From Gillisia hiemivivida (GTDB lineage Bacteria; Bacteroidota; Bacteroidia; Flavobacteriales; Flavobacteriaceae): 64,000 nt of DNA. A program made the position numbers and the translations under genes. The stretch covers positions 346,084-410,083 of the forward strand of contig NZ_VORY01000002.1 of assembly GCF_007997295.1 (NCBI RefSeq), given 5' to 3'. Below the pieces are notes generated by a model that saw only the letters and a program-made list of their open reading frames with translations, ran no database searches and had not been told where the DNA came from. How positions within the stretch are numbered: position 1 is the stretch's first letter; each line of letters opens with the position of its first letter. Shown one piece after another: positions 1-8,676 of this stretch.

Positions 1-123
1 AGCGCCGGGCATGGGTCCGCTTTCATCCGTAACAGTTCCGGAAACAGTTTGTTGAGCGTTCACCATGCTGAAACACAGAAAAGCAACAGCAAACAAAAAG
101 CTCCTGAAAGTAATTTTTTTCAT
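1..123 (-). CDS. SusC/RagA-like TonB-dependent receptor, N-terminal fragment
   Basis: The first 41 codons of a gene that runs off the left edge. They encode a signal peptide (MKKITFRSFLFAVAF..., cleavage near VNAQ) followed by QTVSGTVTDESGPMPGA. That is the classic start of the carboxypeptidase-regulatory-like plug extension of SusC/RagA outer-membrane receptors, which import glycans or peptides with a SusD partner. The start is ATG at 123. Only the beginning is visible, so the substrate cannot be told; the oxidative sugar genes just to the right suggest a carbohydrate (inference). Confidence 0.85.
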   Translation of the reverse strand, partial: MKKITFRSFLFAVAFLCFSMVNAQQTVSGTVTDESGPMPGA

Positions 124-376
124 AAGAATTGGTTTTTAGTTGAAATTGTCTTAATCAAATATTAAGAAGTTATAAACTTAGGTAAAATATTGTTAATATA
201 ACAACAAGGACCGAGTTCAATCTACGAAAACGTTTTCGTTTAAAAACGAAAAAAGTCGCCTTTAACTAACCTCAATATTATGTCTTAATCTAATTTAATA
301 GAATTAACTATATAATCTCAAAATGTTTATAACTATTTAAACAACATTTGAGAAATAATAAATATCTAGCTTAAAT

Positions 377-1033
377 CTACAATGCCATTGTCTTTCCATT
401 TCCTAATTCTTCCACTGAGCCACAAGCAATATATTGTCCTGGAATAGGATCATACCAAAGTACATTTTCCCCTACCTCTTCACTTGTTTTCCATGCCCAA
501 ATCCCCATCTCCCGAATTATAGTAAGATAACTATAACTACCAACATCTATATTTAGATCTATATCTTCATTAATATTAAGATCTTTATCTTGAGGATCTT
601 GTGTTTCTGTGTTTCTTTTTGCGTATTCCTCTATCTTTTCTGGGGCTGCTCTCAAATACTTAGCTATTATCTCCTCGTATTCTTCTGCTGAACCTTCGCT
701 TAGCTCTTTGTCATATTGCTTTTCAAACACTTCCGCAAAAGCAGCTGCTTTTCGATTAAAACTCTCTTGTTGTTTTTTAGTAGCCACTTCATGCATGTAG
801 GAATCTATAAATTGAGCTATATTTAAATCTCCTGCACCTGGGGTATCTGTCGTTGGGAGTATTATATTCAGTACTTGTTTTAGCGCAAAACCGTTTGAAA
901 TGCTTAAAAAGTTTGGTTCCCAATTGTTTTTAGGTTCGCTTTTACAACTTTGTAATAAACTCAAGGTACTCGGTCCTATAATAAGTATTCCGGCGCCCAG
1001 ACCAAAGTTTTTTAAAGCTTGTCTTCTATTCAT
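377..1033 (-). CDS. Gluconate 2-dehydrogenase subunit 3 family protein
   Basis: 218 residues. The N-terminus has a twin-arginine-like MNRRQALK motif, a hydrophobic stretch and a lipobox-like LLQSC at about residues 26-30, so export by Tat and possibly lipid anchoring are likely. The body matches the gluconate 2-dehydrogenase subunit 3 family, small partners of periplasmic FAD-dependent GMC oxidoreductases. It starts 10 bases after the stop of the GMC gene upstream and is surely co-transcribed with it. The role is to help export or stabilise the flavoprotein (family knowledge). No cytochrome c subunit lies beside it, so the electron acceptor is unknown. Confidence 0.85.
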   Translation of the reverse strand: MNRRQALKNFGLGAGILIIGPSTLSLLQSCKSEPKNNWEPNFLSISNGFALKQVLNIILPTTDTPGAGDLNIAQFIDSYMHEVATKKQQESFNRKAAAFAEVFEKQYDKELSEGSAEEYEEIIAKYLRAAPEKIEEYAKRNTETQDPQDKDLNINEDIDLNIDVGSYSYLTIIREMGIWAWKTSEEVGENVLWYDPIPGQYIACGSVEELGNGKTMAL

Positions 1034-1043
1034 AATTAAAAAT

Positions 1044-2744
1044 TTAAGCTTCTGATTTTTTGAAATTTTTAACTGCGTGAGCTGCAGCTCTTGCGGTCAT
1101 TGCCATATATGTTAAGGATGGATTTTGACAGGCCGCCGAAGTCATAAAAGAACCATCCGTTACATAAACGTTGGACACAGAATGCAACTGATTGTCTCCG
1201 TTTAAAACAGAAGTTTTTGGATCCCTTCCCATCCTAGCTGTTCCCATCTCGTGGATTCCGAGTCCAGGAGCTCCTATACTATCATAGCCCTGAACATCCC
1301 TGAAACCTGCCTTTTCAAGCATTAACACAGCCTGTTCTACCATATCCTTACGCATCTTCAATTCATTTTCTTTAAATTCGGCGTCAAAGGTTATGGTTGG
1401 AAGTCCCCATTCATCCAATTTTTCATAATTAAGGGTCATTTTATTTTCGTGATATGGAAGGGTTTCTCCAAATCCCATCAATCCCATGGTCCAACCTCCT
1501 GGTTTGGAAATCGCTTCTTTTAATTCTTTTCCATAGCTGGCTTCGGCAATAGTCTCATTCCAATTATCCCTGCTTGCTCCACCCTGATATCCGTATCCAC
1601 GTATAAAATCAAGATTTTCATTTTCTGAAAGATTCCTAAAACGTGGAAGGTAAATTCCGTTCGGTTTCCTTCCTTTATAATATTTGCTCTCAAAACCATC
1701 ATATTTACCATAAGCTCCGGCCTTAAAGTGATGATCCATAACATTATGTCCAAGTTCCCCGCTATCATTTCCCATTCCATTAGGGAATCTGTCCGATTTG
1801 GATTGCATCAAAATACTGGCAGATGCTATTGTAGAAGCACATAAGAAAATAACATTTGCTTTGAATTCATGAACTTCCTTAGAATCCACATCAATAACCT
1901 TAACCCCAGTAGCTTTTTTAGAATTAGGATCATAGATCACTTCACTCACAATTGAATTTGGCCGCAAGGTCATATTACCTGTACGCTCTGCCGCAGGTAA
2001 GGTGGATGAATTACTGCTGAAATATGCTCCATAAGGACAACCTCTTATACAACGATTCCTGTACTGGCAAGGAGCCCGGCCTTCAAATTTATCGTTATTG
2101 GTAATATGTGCTACGCGACCGGCTGTAAGCACCCTGTCGGTAAAATTCTCAGCCATATTCTTTTTAAGATGATCTTCCACACAATTTAATCCCATCATTG
2201 GTAAGAATTTACCATCCGGCAATTGTGGAAGTCCGAGATTCTCGCCGCTTACTCCTATAAAAGATTCTACATAATCATACCAAGGGGCTACATCTTTATA
2301 TCGTACAGGCCAATCTACAGCTATACCATCTTTTTTATTTGCTTCAAAATCTAGATCGCTTAACCTGTAACTATGTCTTCCCCACATTATTGATCTCCCT
2401 CCAACATGATATCCACGAATCCAGTCAAATCTTTTGGTCTCATTATATGGATGTTTAATGTCATTCACAAACCAATGTTTGGATGCTTCATTAACCGTAT
2501 AACCAGTTCTGGCCTGTTTTTCTTGTTTTTTTACCTCTTCTCTGGGAACCTGTCCTTTAAATTTATAGTCCCAAGGATCGTCATTCATAGTTGGGTAGTC
2601 CTTAATATGTTCTACCATACGTCCTCGTTCAAGGACTAGGGTTTTAAAGCCTTTTTCACACAATTCTTTGGCAGCCCATCCGCCGCTAATTCCTGTACCT
2701 ACTACTATTGCATCATAGGTTTCATTTTCATAAATCTTACTCAC
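1044..2744 (-). CDS. GMC family FAD-dependent oxidoreductase (sugar dehydrogenase type)
   Basis: 566 residues. The FAD-binding Rossmann motif GTGISGG is at residues 16-22, with the ribose-binding Glu39 in LVLERG. The C-terminal half has GIHEMGTARMG (about 496-506) and the NPSLTYMAM block (from 541), which carry the usual active-site His and Asn of GMC enzymes. A Cys-rich CQYRNRCIRGCP segment is near residue 230. The start is GTG at 2744; no in-frame ATG precedes the FAD motif. It heads a two-gene unit with the subunit 3 protein. It probably oxidises a sugar or glycoside hydroxyl in the periplasm. With the DUF1080 gene nearby, C3 oxidation of glycosides is plausible, but the substrate is inferred. 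Confidence 0.88.
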   Translation of the reverse strand: MSKIYENETYDAIVVGTGISGGWAAKELCEKGFKTLVLERGRMVEHIKDYPTMNDDPWDYKFKGQVPREEVKKQEKQARTGYTVNEASKHWFVNDIKHPYNETKRFDWIRGYHVGGRSIMWGRHSYRLSDLDFEANKKDGIAVDWPVRYKDVAPWYDYVESFIGVSGENLGLPQLPDGKFLPMMGLNCVEDHLKKNMAENFTDRVLTAGRVAHITNNDKFEGRAPCQYRNRCIRGCPYGAYFSSNSSTLPAAERTGNMTLRPNSIVSEVIYDPNSKKATGVKVIDVDSKEVHEFKANVIFLCASTIASASILMQSKSDRFPNGMGNDSGELGHNVMDHHFKAGAYGKYDGFESKYYKGRKPNGIYLPRFRNLSENENLDFIRGYGYQGGASRDNWNETIAEASYGKELKEAISKPGGWTMGLMGFGETLPYHENKMTLNYEKLDEWGLPTITFDAEFKENELKMRKDMVEQAVLMLEKAGFRDVQGYDSIGAPGLGIHEMGTARMGRDPKTSVLNGDNQLHSVSNVYVTDGSFMTSAACQNPSLTYMAMTARAAAHAVKNFKKSEA

Positions 2745-2886
2745 AGTTCTGGGGTTAATTAATTTTTCGTTTGAGGTATATTGTCAAATATATCGAATTA
2801 TGTTTATTTTTTTACATCTTTGAAGAAGGTATACTTTTAAGATTCTTAAAGTTACTACCAAAATAAAAACCTTTAAACAAAAATTC

Positions 2887-3870
2887 ATGACACGAAAATC
2901 CCTTAAGATTACTCATTTATTTGTACTTGCTTTATTTTTTATGGCAAGTTTGGTCTCATGTAAAAATAATCATGAAGCAAAGGAAACTATTGAAACTAAC
3001 CTGAGCCAAACCGAGAATCAGGAATTGTTTTTCAAAATTTCCCTAGCCCAATGGTCCCTTAGCAAACCAATTATTGAAGGTGAAATGGATCCTATGAATT
3101 TTGCTCAAAAAGCCCATGAGATGGGATTCTCCGGTATTGAATATGTTAGCGGACTTTATGCTTCAAAAGTTGAAGAGATGGGCCTTCAAACTGTTTTGGA
3201 TACTTTAAAAGCCAGAAGTGAACGATATAATGTTGAAAATGTTTTGATTATGATAGATGGTGAGGGAGATCTTGCCGTTTCAGATAAAGCAGAGCGAAAC
3301 AAGGCTGTTGAAAATCATAAAAAATGGGTGGATGCCGCTCAGTTTTTAGACAGTCATTCTATAAGAGTAAATCTTTTTGGAAGCAATGATGCAGAAATAT
3401 GGAAAAGCAATTCAATTGATGGTCTTAAAAAATTAGGAGAATATGCCTCAACCAAAGGCATAAATGTTTTGGTAGAAAACCACGGCTATTTATCCTCCAA
3501 TGCCAAACTTCTTGTTGAGGTGATGGAAGGCGTGAACCTCTCAAATGTTGGAACCCTTCCAGACTTTGGAAATTTTTGCCTGAAACGTGAAGGCGGGGAA
3601 CGCTGGGATGCTAAATGCACAGAAGAATATCCAAGATACCAAGGAATTGAAGAAATGATGCCTTTTGCAAAAGCCGTAAGCGCAAAATCTTATAGTTTTA
3701 ACGAAGAAGGTCAGGAAACAAGCATGGATTTTCAAAAAATTCTTAAAATCGTAAAAGATGCTGGCTATAAAGGCTATATAGGTGTAGAGTATGAAGGCCA
3801 GGGACTTACAGCGGAAGAAGGAATAATTGCAACAAAAAAACTTTTAATCGCTGAAGGAAGCAAATTGTAA
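2887..3870 (+). CDS. Sugar phosphate isomerase/epimerase-like TIM-barrel lipoprotein
   Basis: 327 residues. A lipoprotein signal peptide ends in MASLVSC (Cys at about 26). The rest is an AP-endonuclease-2-type TIM barrel of the sugar isomerase/epimerase or hydroxypyruvate-isomerase-like family: a SLAQWSL start strand, MGFSGIEYV, VLVENHGY, GTLPDFGNF and GYIGVEYEG blocks supply the usual metal-binding Glu, His and Asp residues. The location is envelope or periplasm rather than cytosol, which is typical for members found beside Gfo/Idh/MocA and DUF1080 genes. It is transcribed divergently from the GMC gene and may isomerise an oxidised (3-keto) sugar product. The substrate is unproven. Confidence 0.8.
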   Translation: MTRKSLKITHLFVLALFFMASLVSCKNNHEAKETIETNLSQTENQELFFKISLAQWSLSKPIIEGEMDPMNFAQKAHEMGFSGIEYVSGLYASKVEEMGLQTVLDTLKARSERYNVENVLIMIDGEGDLAVSDKAERNKAVENHKKWVDAAQFLDSHSIRVNLFGSNDAEIWKSNSIDGLKKLGEYASTKGINVLVENHGYLSSNAKLLVEVMEGVNLSNVGTLPDFGNFCLKREGGERWDAKCTEEYPRYQGIEEMMPFAKAVSAKSYSFNEEGQETSMDFQKILKIVKDAGYKGYIGVEYEGQGLTAEEGIIATKKLLIAEGSKL

Positions 3871-4110
3871 TTGTTATAAACAATAACATATTAAAATGAG
3901 TCTTTTTCAATCCACTAATGAAGCACAGTTAATTTATAAATATAATTTACTGATTATTTGCCAAAAATAATAAACTTCTGATTTCGCAGTCATTTTCCAG
4001 TTTTTTTTCTAATTTCATTAATTATATGACCATGTTTTATATATAGTCCAAAATTAAACCACCAATTTCAACCAACTTTTTCAAACATCAAAAATTTAAA
4101 AGCTATTATT

Positions 4111-5589
4111 ATGGAGAAAAACAAAAAAGAAACGAATAATCTTTCCAGGAGGAAATTCATTGCCAATACAGCTATGACCGCCGCCGGAGTTATGATTGTT
4201 CCTAGGCACGTACTTGGTGGTGTAGGTTTTACAGCCCCCAGTGACACTCTTAATATAGCTGGTATTGGTGTTGGAGGTATGGGAAGGGCAAACCTGACAA
4301 ATATAACCGGACAAAATATCGTTGCACTATGTGATGTTGATTGGGATTATTCAGCAAAAACTTTTAATGATTATCCCAATGCAAAAAAATACCTAGATTA
4401 CCGTAGGATGCTTGAAGAAATGGACAAGGATATAGATGCAGTAGTAATTGCAACTCCAGACCATACCCACGCACTTACTGCTGGTGCCAGCATGAGCATG
4501 GGTAAACATGTATATCTTCAGAAACCGCTTACCCATTCAATTTATGAATCCAGATATTTAACCGGAATGGCAGAACAAACCGGGGTTGCAACCCAAATGG
4601 GAAATCAAGGTCATTCAAATGAAGGAACAAGATTATTCGCAGAATGGATTCAGAATGGTGAAATTGGGGATCCAATTGAAGCACATGCCTGGACAAATCG
4701 TCCTATATGGCCTCAAGGTTTGGAAAGACCTGAAGAGCAACCAGCAGTTCCTTCTACTTTAGACTGGGATCTATTTCTTGGACCGGCTAAAAGCAGACCT
4801 TATCACCCAGCATACACACCTTGGAATTGGAGAGCCTGGTGGGATTTTGGAACAGGAGCATTAGGGGATATGGGATGCCATCTTATGGATCCAGTATATT
4901 TAGCACTTAATCTTGGTCATCCTACGGCATTTGAGGGAAGTTCTTCACAAGTAAATACAGAGAGCGCTCCTATCGCAGGAATGGTAACCTATTATTTCCC
5001 TGAAAGAGCGAGTCTAGATAAAGTAAAAATGCCTGCACTTAAATTCAATTGGTATGATGGCGGTTTGTTGCCTGAAAGGCCTGCAGGAATGGAACCCGGT
5101 AAAATTATGGGTGACGGTGGCGGAGGCGCCATGGTTGTTGGTACCAAAGGAACCATTATATGTAGTACTTACGGTCGTGATCCTTATATTATAGGAAGGG
5201 AAAACAATCCTCCACAAGTTAAAAAAGTAATTCCACGCGTAGAACTTAGTCATGAAATGGATTGGGTACGAGCTTGTAAAGAACCTAAAGCAAGCCGCGT
5301 AGAAGCAAGTTCCAACTTCGCTTATGCAGGGCCTTTCAATGAAGTAGTTGTAATGGGTAATCTCGCCATTAGGTTGCAGGGTCTTAAGAAAAAACTAGAT
5401 TGGGATGGTGAAAATATGAAGATTACAAATATTGGAGAGAATGAGGAAGTCAAAATTGTGACTACAGATAAGTTTACAGTTATTAATGGTGATCCAAAAT
5501 TTGATACTCAGTATGAAACTATAAATGCAAAACAGGCTTCAGAAGATTATATAAAACACAATTATAGAGAAGGCTGGAAATTATCTTAA
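4111..5589 (+). CDS. Gfo/Idh/MocA family oxidoreductase with Tat signal
   Basis: 492 residues. A twin-arginine signal (SRRKFIANTAMTAAG, Arg13-Arg14) is followed by a nucleotide-binding motif GIGVGGMG at 51-58. The family's catalytic EKP appears here as QKPLTHS, keeping the lysine. A C-terminal alpha/beta domain follows. Members export-folded with their NAD(P) cofactor act in the periplasm, often on sugars or glycosides. It lies between the isomerase-like lipoprotein (240 bases upstream) and the DUF1080 lipoprotein (128 bases downstream) on the same strand, giving a three-gene set for oxidised sugar handling. The substrate is inferred from context only. Confidence 0.85.
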   Translation: MEKNKKETNNLSRRKFIANTAMTAAGVMIVPRHVLGGVGFTAPSDTLNIAGIGVGGMGRANLTNITGQNIVALCDVDWDYSAKTFNDYPNAKKYLDYRRMLEEMDKDIDAVVIATPDHTHALTAGASMSMGKHVYLQKPLTHSIYESRYLTGMAEQTGVATQMGNQGHSNEGTRLFAEWIQNGEIGDPIEAHAWTNRPIWPQGLERPEEQPAVPSTLDWDLFLGPAKSRPYHPAYTPWNWRAWWDFGTGALGDMGCHLMDPVYLALNLGHPTAFEGSSSQVNTESAPIAGMVTYYFPERASLDKVKMPALKFNWYDGGLLPERPAGMEPGKIMGDGGGGAMVVGTKGTIICSTYGRDPYIIGRENNPPQVKKVIPRVELSHEMDWVRACKEPKASRVEASSNFAYAGPFNEVVVMGNLAIRLQGLKKKLDWDGENMKITNIGENEEVKIVTTDKFTVINGDPKFDTQYETINAKQASEDYIKHNYREGWKLS

Positions 5590-5608
5590 TCTTTTATAGA
5601 ATCAAGAA

Positions 5609-5694
5609 CCTCGGGGCAAGCCCACGAGGTATGAATTGAAAAATACTTTTAAAAATTCGAGGCAAGCCTCGGGGAATTGAACCCTCAATGAGGG
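5609..5694. repeat. Cluster of three short palindromes in an intergenic gap
   Basis: Three small hairpins follow each other: CCTCG/CGAGG arms at 5609-5613 and 5625-5629, CGAGGC/GCCTCG at 5658-5663 and 5666-5671, and CCCTC/GAGGG at 5682-5686 and 5690-5694. The words GAGGCAAGCCTCGGGGAATT look like an interspersed extragenic palindrome rather than coding DNA. It sits between two co-oriented genes, so it could also trim or attenuate the mRNA. Confidence 0.6.
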
Positions 5695-5717
5695 ATTAAA
5701 TTTAACCAAAACAGAAA

Positions 5718-6551
5718 ATGAAAAACAATATTTTGATATCAAAGTTTATAAAGACAATTTATTCATTACCAATTGTACTAATCTTTATAGGATCCATTTT
5801 TACTTCTTGTGGTGATAAAAAGAAGGATTCTGAAGAAAATCAAGAGGTCGAGGTCGCAGAAGTTGATGTCCCTGCAAAAGTGAACGAACTTTCCCAAGAG
5901 GAAAAAGACGAAGGCTGGAAGCTATTATTTGACGGAAAAACTACTGAAGGTTGGAGGGGATATAACAAAGATTCGTTTCCTTCTCAAGGTTGGGTGGTCG
6001 AAGATGGTGCTATAAAAGTACAGGGAACTGGTTCCGGTGAAGCTGGTGGTCCTGGCGATATCATTTATGATGAGCAATTTAAGGATTTTGAACTGACACT
6101 TGAGTGGAAAGTATCTGAAGGTGGAAACAGCGGTATTTTTTATTTGGCACAGGAAATAGAAGGTGAACCTATTTATACCTCAGCGCCAGAAATGCAAATT
6201 CTTGACAATGATAAACATCCTGATGCAAGGTTAGGAACAGATGGGAATCGCCAAGCAGGGTCTTTATACGATCTTATTCCTGCTAAACCTCAAAACGCGA
6301 AGCCTGTGGGTGAATGGAATAAAATTTCTATTCTTGTTTACCGTGGTACAGTTGTGCACAACCAAAATGGCGAAAATGTAGTAGAATATCATTTATGGAC
6401 TGACAAATGGAAGGAAATGGTAAAAAACAGCAAATTCAAGGATTGGGAAAACTTTCTGAATGCAGGTGGTGAAGATAAACAAGGCTTTATTGGGTTGCAG
6501 GATCATGGAGACGATGTGTGGTTTAGAAATATAAAAATTAAAAAATTGTAA
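5718..6551 (+). CDS. DUF1080 / 3-keto-glycoside hydrolase family lipoprotein
   Basis: 277 residues. The lipoprotein signal ends in IGSIFTSC (Cys about 31). An acidic linker follows, then a single concanavalin-like domain from about residue 60 (EGWKLLFDGKTTEGWRGY, the typical opening; DFELTLEWKVSEGGNSGIFY; FIGLQDHGDDVWFRNIKIKKL at the end). This is the DUF1080 family, now linked to hydrolysis of 3-keto-glycosides. As the last gene of the plus-strand set with the Gfo/Idh/MocA and isomerase-like genes, it probably cleaves the glycosidic bond of a sugar oxidised at C3, at the cell envelope. A terminator follows at 6573. Confidence 0.85.
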   Translation: MKNNILISKFIKTIYSLPIVLIFIGSIFTSCGDKKKDSEENQEVEVAEVDVPAKVNELSQEEKDEGWKLLFDGKTTEGWRGYNKDSFPSQGWVVEDGAIKVQGTGSGEAGGPGDIIYDEQFKDFELTLEWKVSEGGNSGIFYLAQEIEGEPIYTSAPEMQILDNDKHPDARLGTDGNRQAGSLYDLIPAKPQNAKPVGEWNKISILVYRGTVVHNQNGENVVEYHLWTDKWKEMVKNSKFKDWENFLNAGGEDKQGFIGLQDHGDDVWFRNIKIKKL

Positions 6552-6572
6552 TAAATCATTTTATAAAACCAC

Positions 6573-6612
6573 AAAAGCTGTATTAGATATCTATCTTTTA
6601 CAGCTTTTTTTT
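6573..6612 (+). terminator. Intrinsic terminator after the DUF1080 gene
   Basis: Arms AAAAGCTGTA (6573-6582) and TACAGCTTTT (6599-6608) with a T-run after the hairpin. Confidence 0.8.
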
Positions 6613-6720
6613 ATGAATTTTTTAATGATTTTCCGAAAAAAAATATTGTTATTTTATGCTATTAAATTATAGAAATAGCAGATTTAGAAATAATTATTAT
6701 ATTCATTTTGAATCTTTTTC

Positions 6721-7689
6721 CTAAACTATTCCAATTCTTTTAGAATGTTCAATTGCTTTTTCGCTGTTAATAAAGTAACAGGTGCTTACCCCCATATCAT
6801 TAATGTTATCTAAAACAGTTGCAATGGTTTCCTTTTTAACTTTGTTGGTTTTACGTATGTATACCGCTTTCACATTTAATGGAAATATTTTGCAGATACG
6901 CTCATAGATATATGGGTCTTTTTGAGAATCGTCCCCAATAAGCACATATTTAAGGTTTGGATAAAATGAGATGATATCCTTTATCTTTTCGAATTTATGA
7001 TCGTGTCCCCCACGCCCGGTCATTAGAAAATCTGAAATTCCTGTTTTGATCTTCTTCAATTTTATTACCGCCTTGGGCAGCTCATGCCTTTTAGCAAATT
7101 CATTAATAAAATCGTACAAGTTCCATTCGCTACTAGAGACGTAAAAAAAGGAGTTGAAAGCTTGTTCATTATCTTGGCCATAAGAACTTAATGCTTTATA
7201 ATGCGGCACCACGTCTTCAAATATTTTTCTCTTATTAATGTTCTTAAGTAACATTACATAAAGTTTCTTGAAAAAATTACCGCTATAAGAAATAAGGAAA
7301 GTATCATCAATATCAGATATTATCCCATATTTACTTTCGAAGGGTTTCAGGATTTCTCCGGTATCCACAATACCAAAGCCATTGAATTCACAGGATACCT
7401 GATACTCATGCCAGCCACCTTGCAATTCTTGATTGAAAGGGATATTAAATCTAAAATATCCATCATCCAATGTTTTTGTTTGCACGTGCAAACCTTGAAA
7501 TTCTAGAGTCACCCGAATATTGGGAATTGGTTTAATATTAAACATATGGATAATAGACATCGCATGTTTAATTCCGCGTCTATCTATTCGGTATTTGTCT
7601 GGAGCCCAAGACTTAAAGACATGACCAAAAACTACCAGCTCTTGCTCGTTTAAATATCCACGATATAATTTTAAATCAATTTTTGTCAA
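6721..7689 (-). CDS. App1-like phosphatase (DUF2183 domain)
   Basis: 322 residues. An N-terminal beta-rich region (to about 120) is followed by the HAD-type phosphatase signature SDIDDTFLIS, with the nucleophile block DIDDT at 126-130. Further motifs are LMTGRGGHDHKFEKI and LIGDDSQKDPYIY, as in the catalytic domain of App1, the yeast phosphatidate phosphatase. No signal peptide is seen, so it is probably cytosolic or membrane-peripheral. It is divergent from a diacylglycerol-kinase-like gene 63 bases away. The pair could act in opposite directions on diacylglycerol/phosphatidate (inference). Confidence 0.85.
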   Translation of the reverse strand: MTKIDLKLYRGYLNEQELVVFGHVFKSWAPDKYRIDRRGIKHAMSIIHMFNIKPIPNIRVTLEFQGLHVQTKTLDDGYFRFNIPFNQELQGGWHEYQVSCEFNGFGIVDTGEILKPFESKYGIISDIDDTFLISYSGNFFKKLYVMLLKNINKRKIFEDVVPHYKALSSYGQDNEQAFNSFFYVSSSEWNLYDFINEFAKRHELPKAVIKLKKIKTGISDFLMTGRGGHDHKFEKIKDIISFYPNLKYVLIGDDSQKDPYIYERICKIFPLNVKAVYIRKTNKVKKETIATVLDNINDMGVSTCYFINSEKAIEHSKRIGIV

Positions 7690-7752
7690 TTGAGAGTTTA
7701 TTAACGAAAGAATACTTCCAAAATAGTTAATTTTAGCAACAATCTACAGTGC

Positions 7753-8646
7753 ATGGAACCAAAAAACAAAATTTTACTAGTTGTTAATCCAATTTCTGGA
7801 AGTTTTGACAAAGCTAATCTCATTAAAACAGTTGAAACACAACTAGCTAATATAAATATAAACATTCAAGTTTATGAAACTCAAGGTGAAGAAGATAAAA
7901 TTGCAATTAGCAACTTAATAAAAGAACATAAGCCAGAGCGCATATTAGTGGCTGGTGGGGATGGAACTATACAGCTAGTAGCAAAAGTTCTCAAAGATTT
8001 TGATCTTGTTCTTGGCATCTTACCTGCAGGTTCTGCAAATGGTTTTGCAATTAACCTTGATCTACCATATGATCTAAATGAGCAAATTAAAATTGCTGTC
8101 GGCTCTAAAATCTTTACCGTAGATACTCTAGAGCTAAATGGAGAAATGTGCTTACATATTTCAGACTTGGGTATAAATGCAGAGCTCATTAGACATTATG
8201 AGCATTCTAACTTTAGAGGGATGTTTGGGTATTTCCTCCAATCTTTTCCAACATTGTTTAAGTCTAATTATCCTTATAAGTTCATTATTGAAGCTAATAA
8301 TTATAAATATGTAAAAAAAGGAGTGCTCTTAGCTATTGCCAATGCAAATAAATTTGGAACAGGAGCTAATATAAATCCGCATGGGAAATTGAATGATGGA
8401 AAATTTGAAGTTCTTATCTTTAAAAAACTAAGTCTATTTCAAATAATAAAGACCTTATTTAAAAACACCAAAATGGATTCCAATTTCGTGGAAGCCATCT
8501 CTACAGAAGAAGCTATAATTACATGTAAAAAACCCATAGCATTTCAGATTGATGGAGAATTTATTGGAAAGAGAAAGGAAGTTAAAGTAAAAGTTTCAGA
8601 CAAAAAGTTAAAAATTGCTGTGTCGGAACATTTTAATCCCGCTTAA
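7753..8646 (+). CDS. Diacylglycerol kinase-like lipid kinase (YegS/BmrU family)
   Basis: 297 residues, the usual family length. The nucleotide-binding signature GGDGT is at residues 68-72, after the N-terminal NPISG motif (12-16). LPAGSANGFA follows, and the C-terminal half is the beta-sandwich with DGEF near 275. Members phosphorylate diacylglycerol or related lipids in the cytoplasm. The head-to-head position beside the App1-like phosphatase suggests a shared lipid role. The hydrolase-OsmC gene follows after 30 bases and may be co-transcribed. Confidence 0.85.
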   Translation: MEPKNKILLVVNPISGSFDKANLIKTVETQLANININIQVYETQGEEDKIAISNLIKEHKPERILVAGGDGTIQLVAKVLKDFDLVLGILPAGSANGFAINLDLPYDLNEQIKIAVGSKIFTVDTLELNGEMCLHISDLGINAELIRHYEHSNFRGMFGYFLQSFPTLFKSNYPYKFIIEANNYKYVKKGVLLAIANANKFGTGANINPHGKLNDGKFEVLIFKKLSLFQIIKTLFKNTKMDSNFVEAISTEEAIITCKKPIAFQIDGEFIGKRKEVKVKVSDKKLKIAVSEHFNPA

Positions 8647-8676
8647 ATTTAAAACTAATTCTAAAAAAATATTAAT

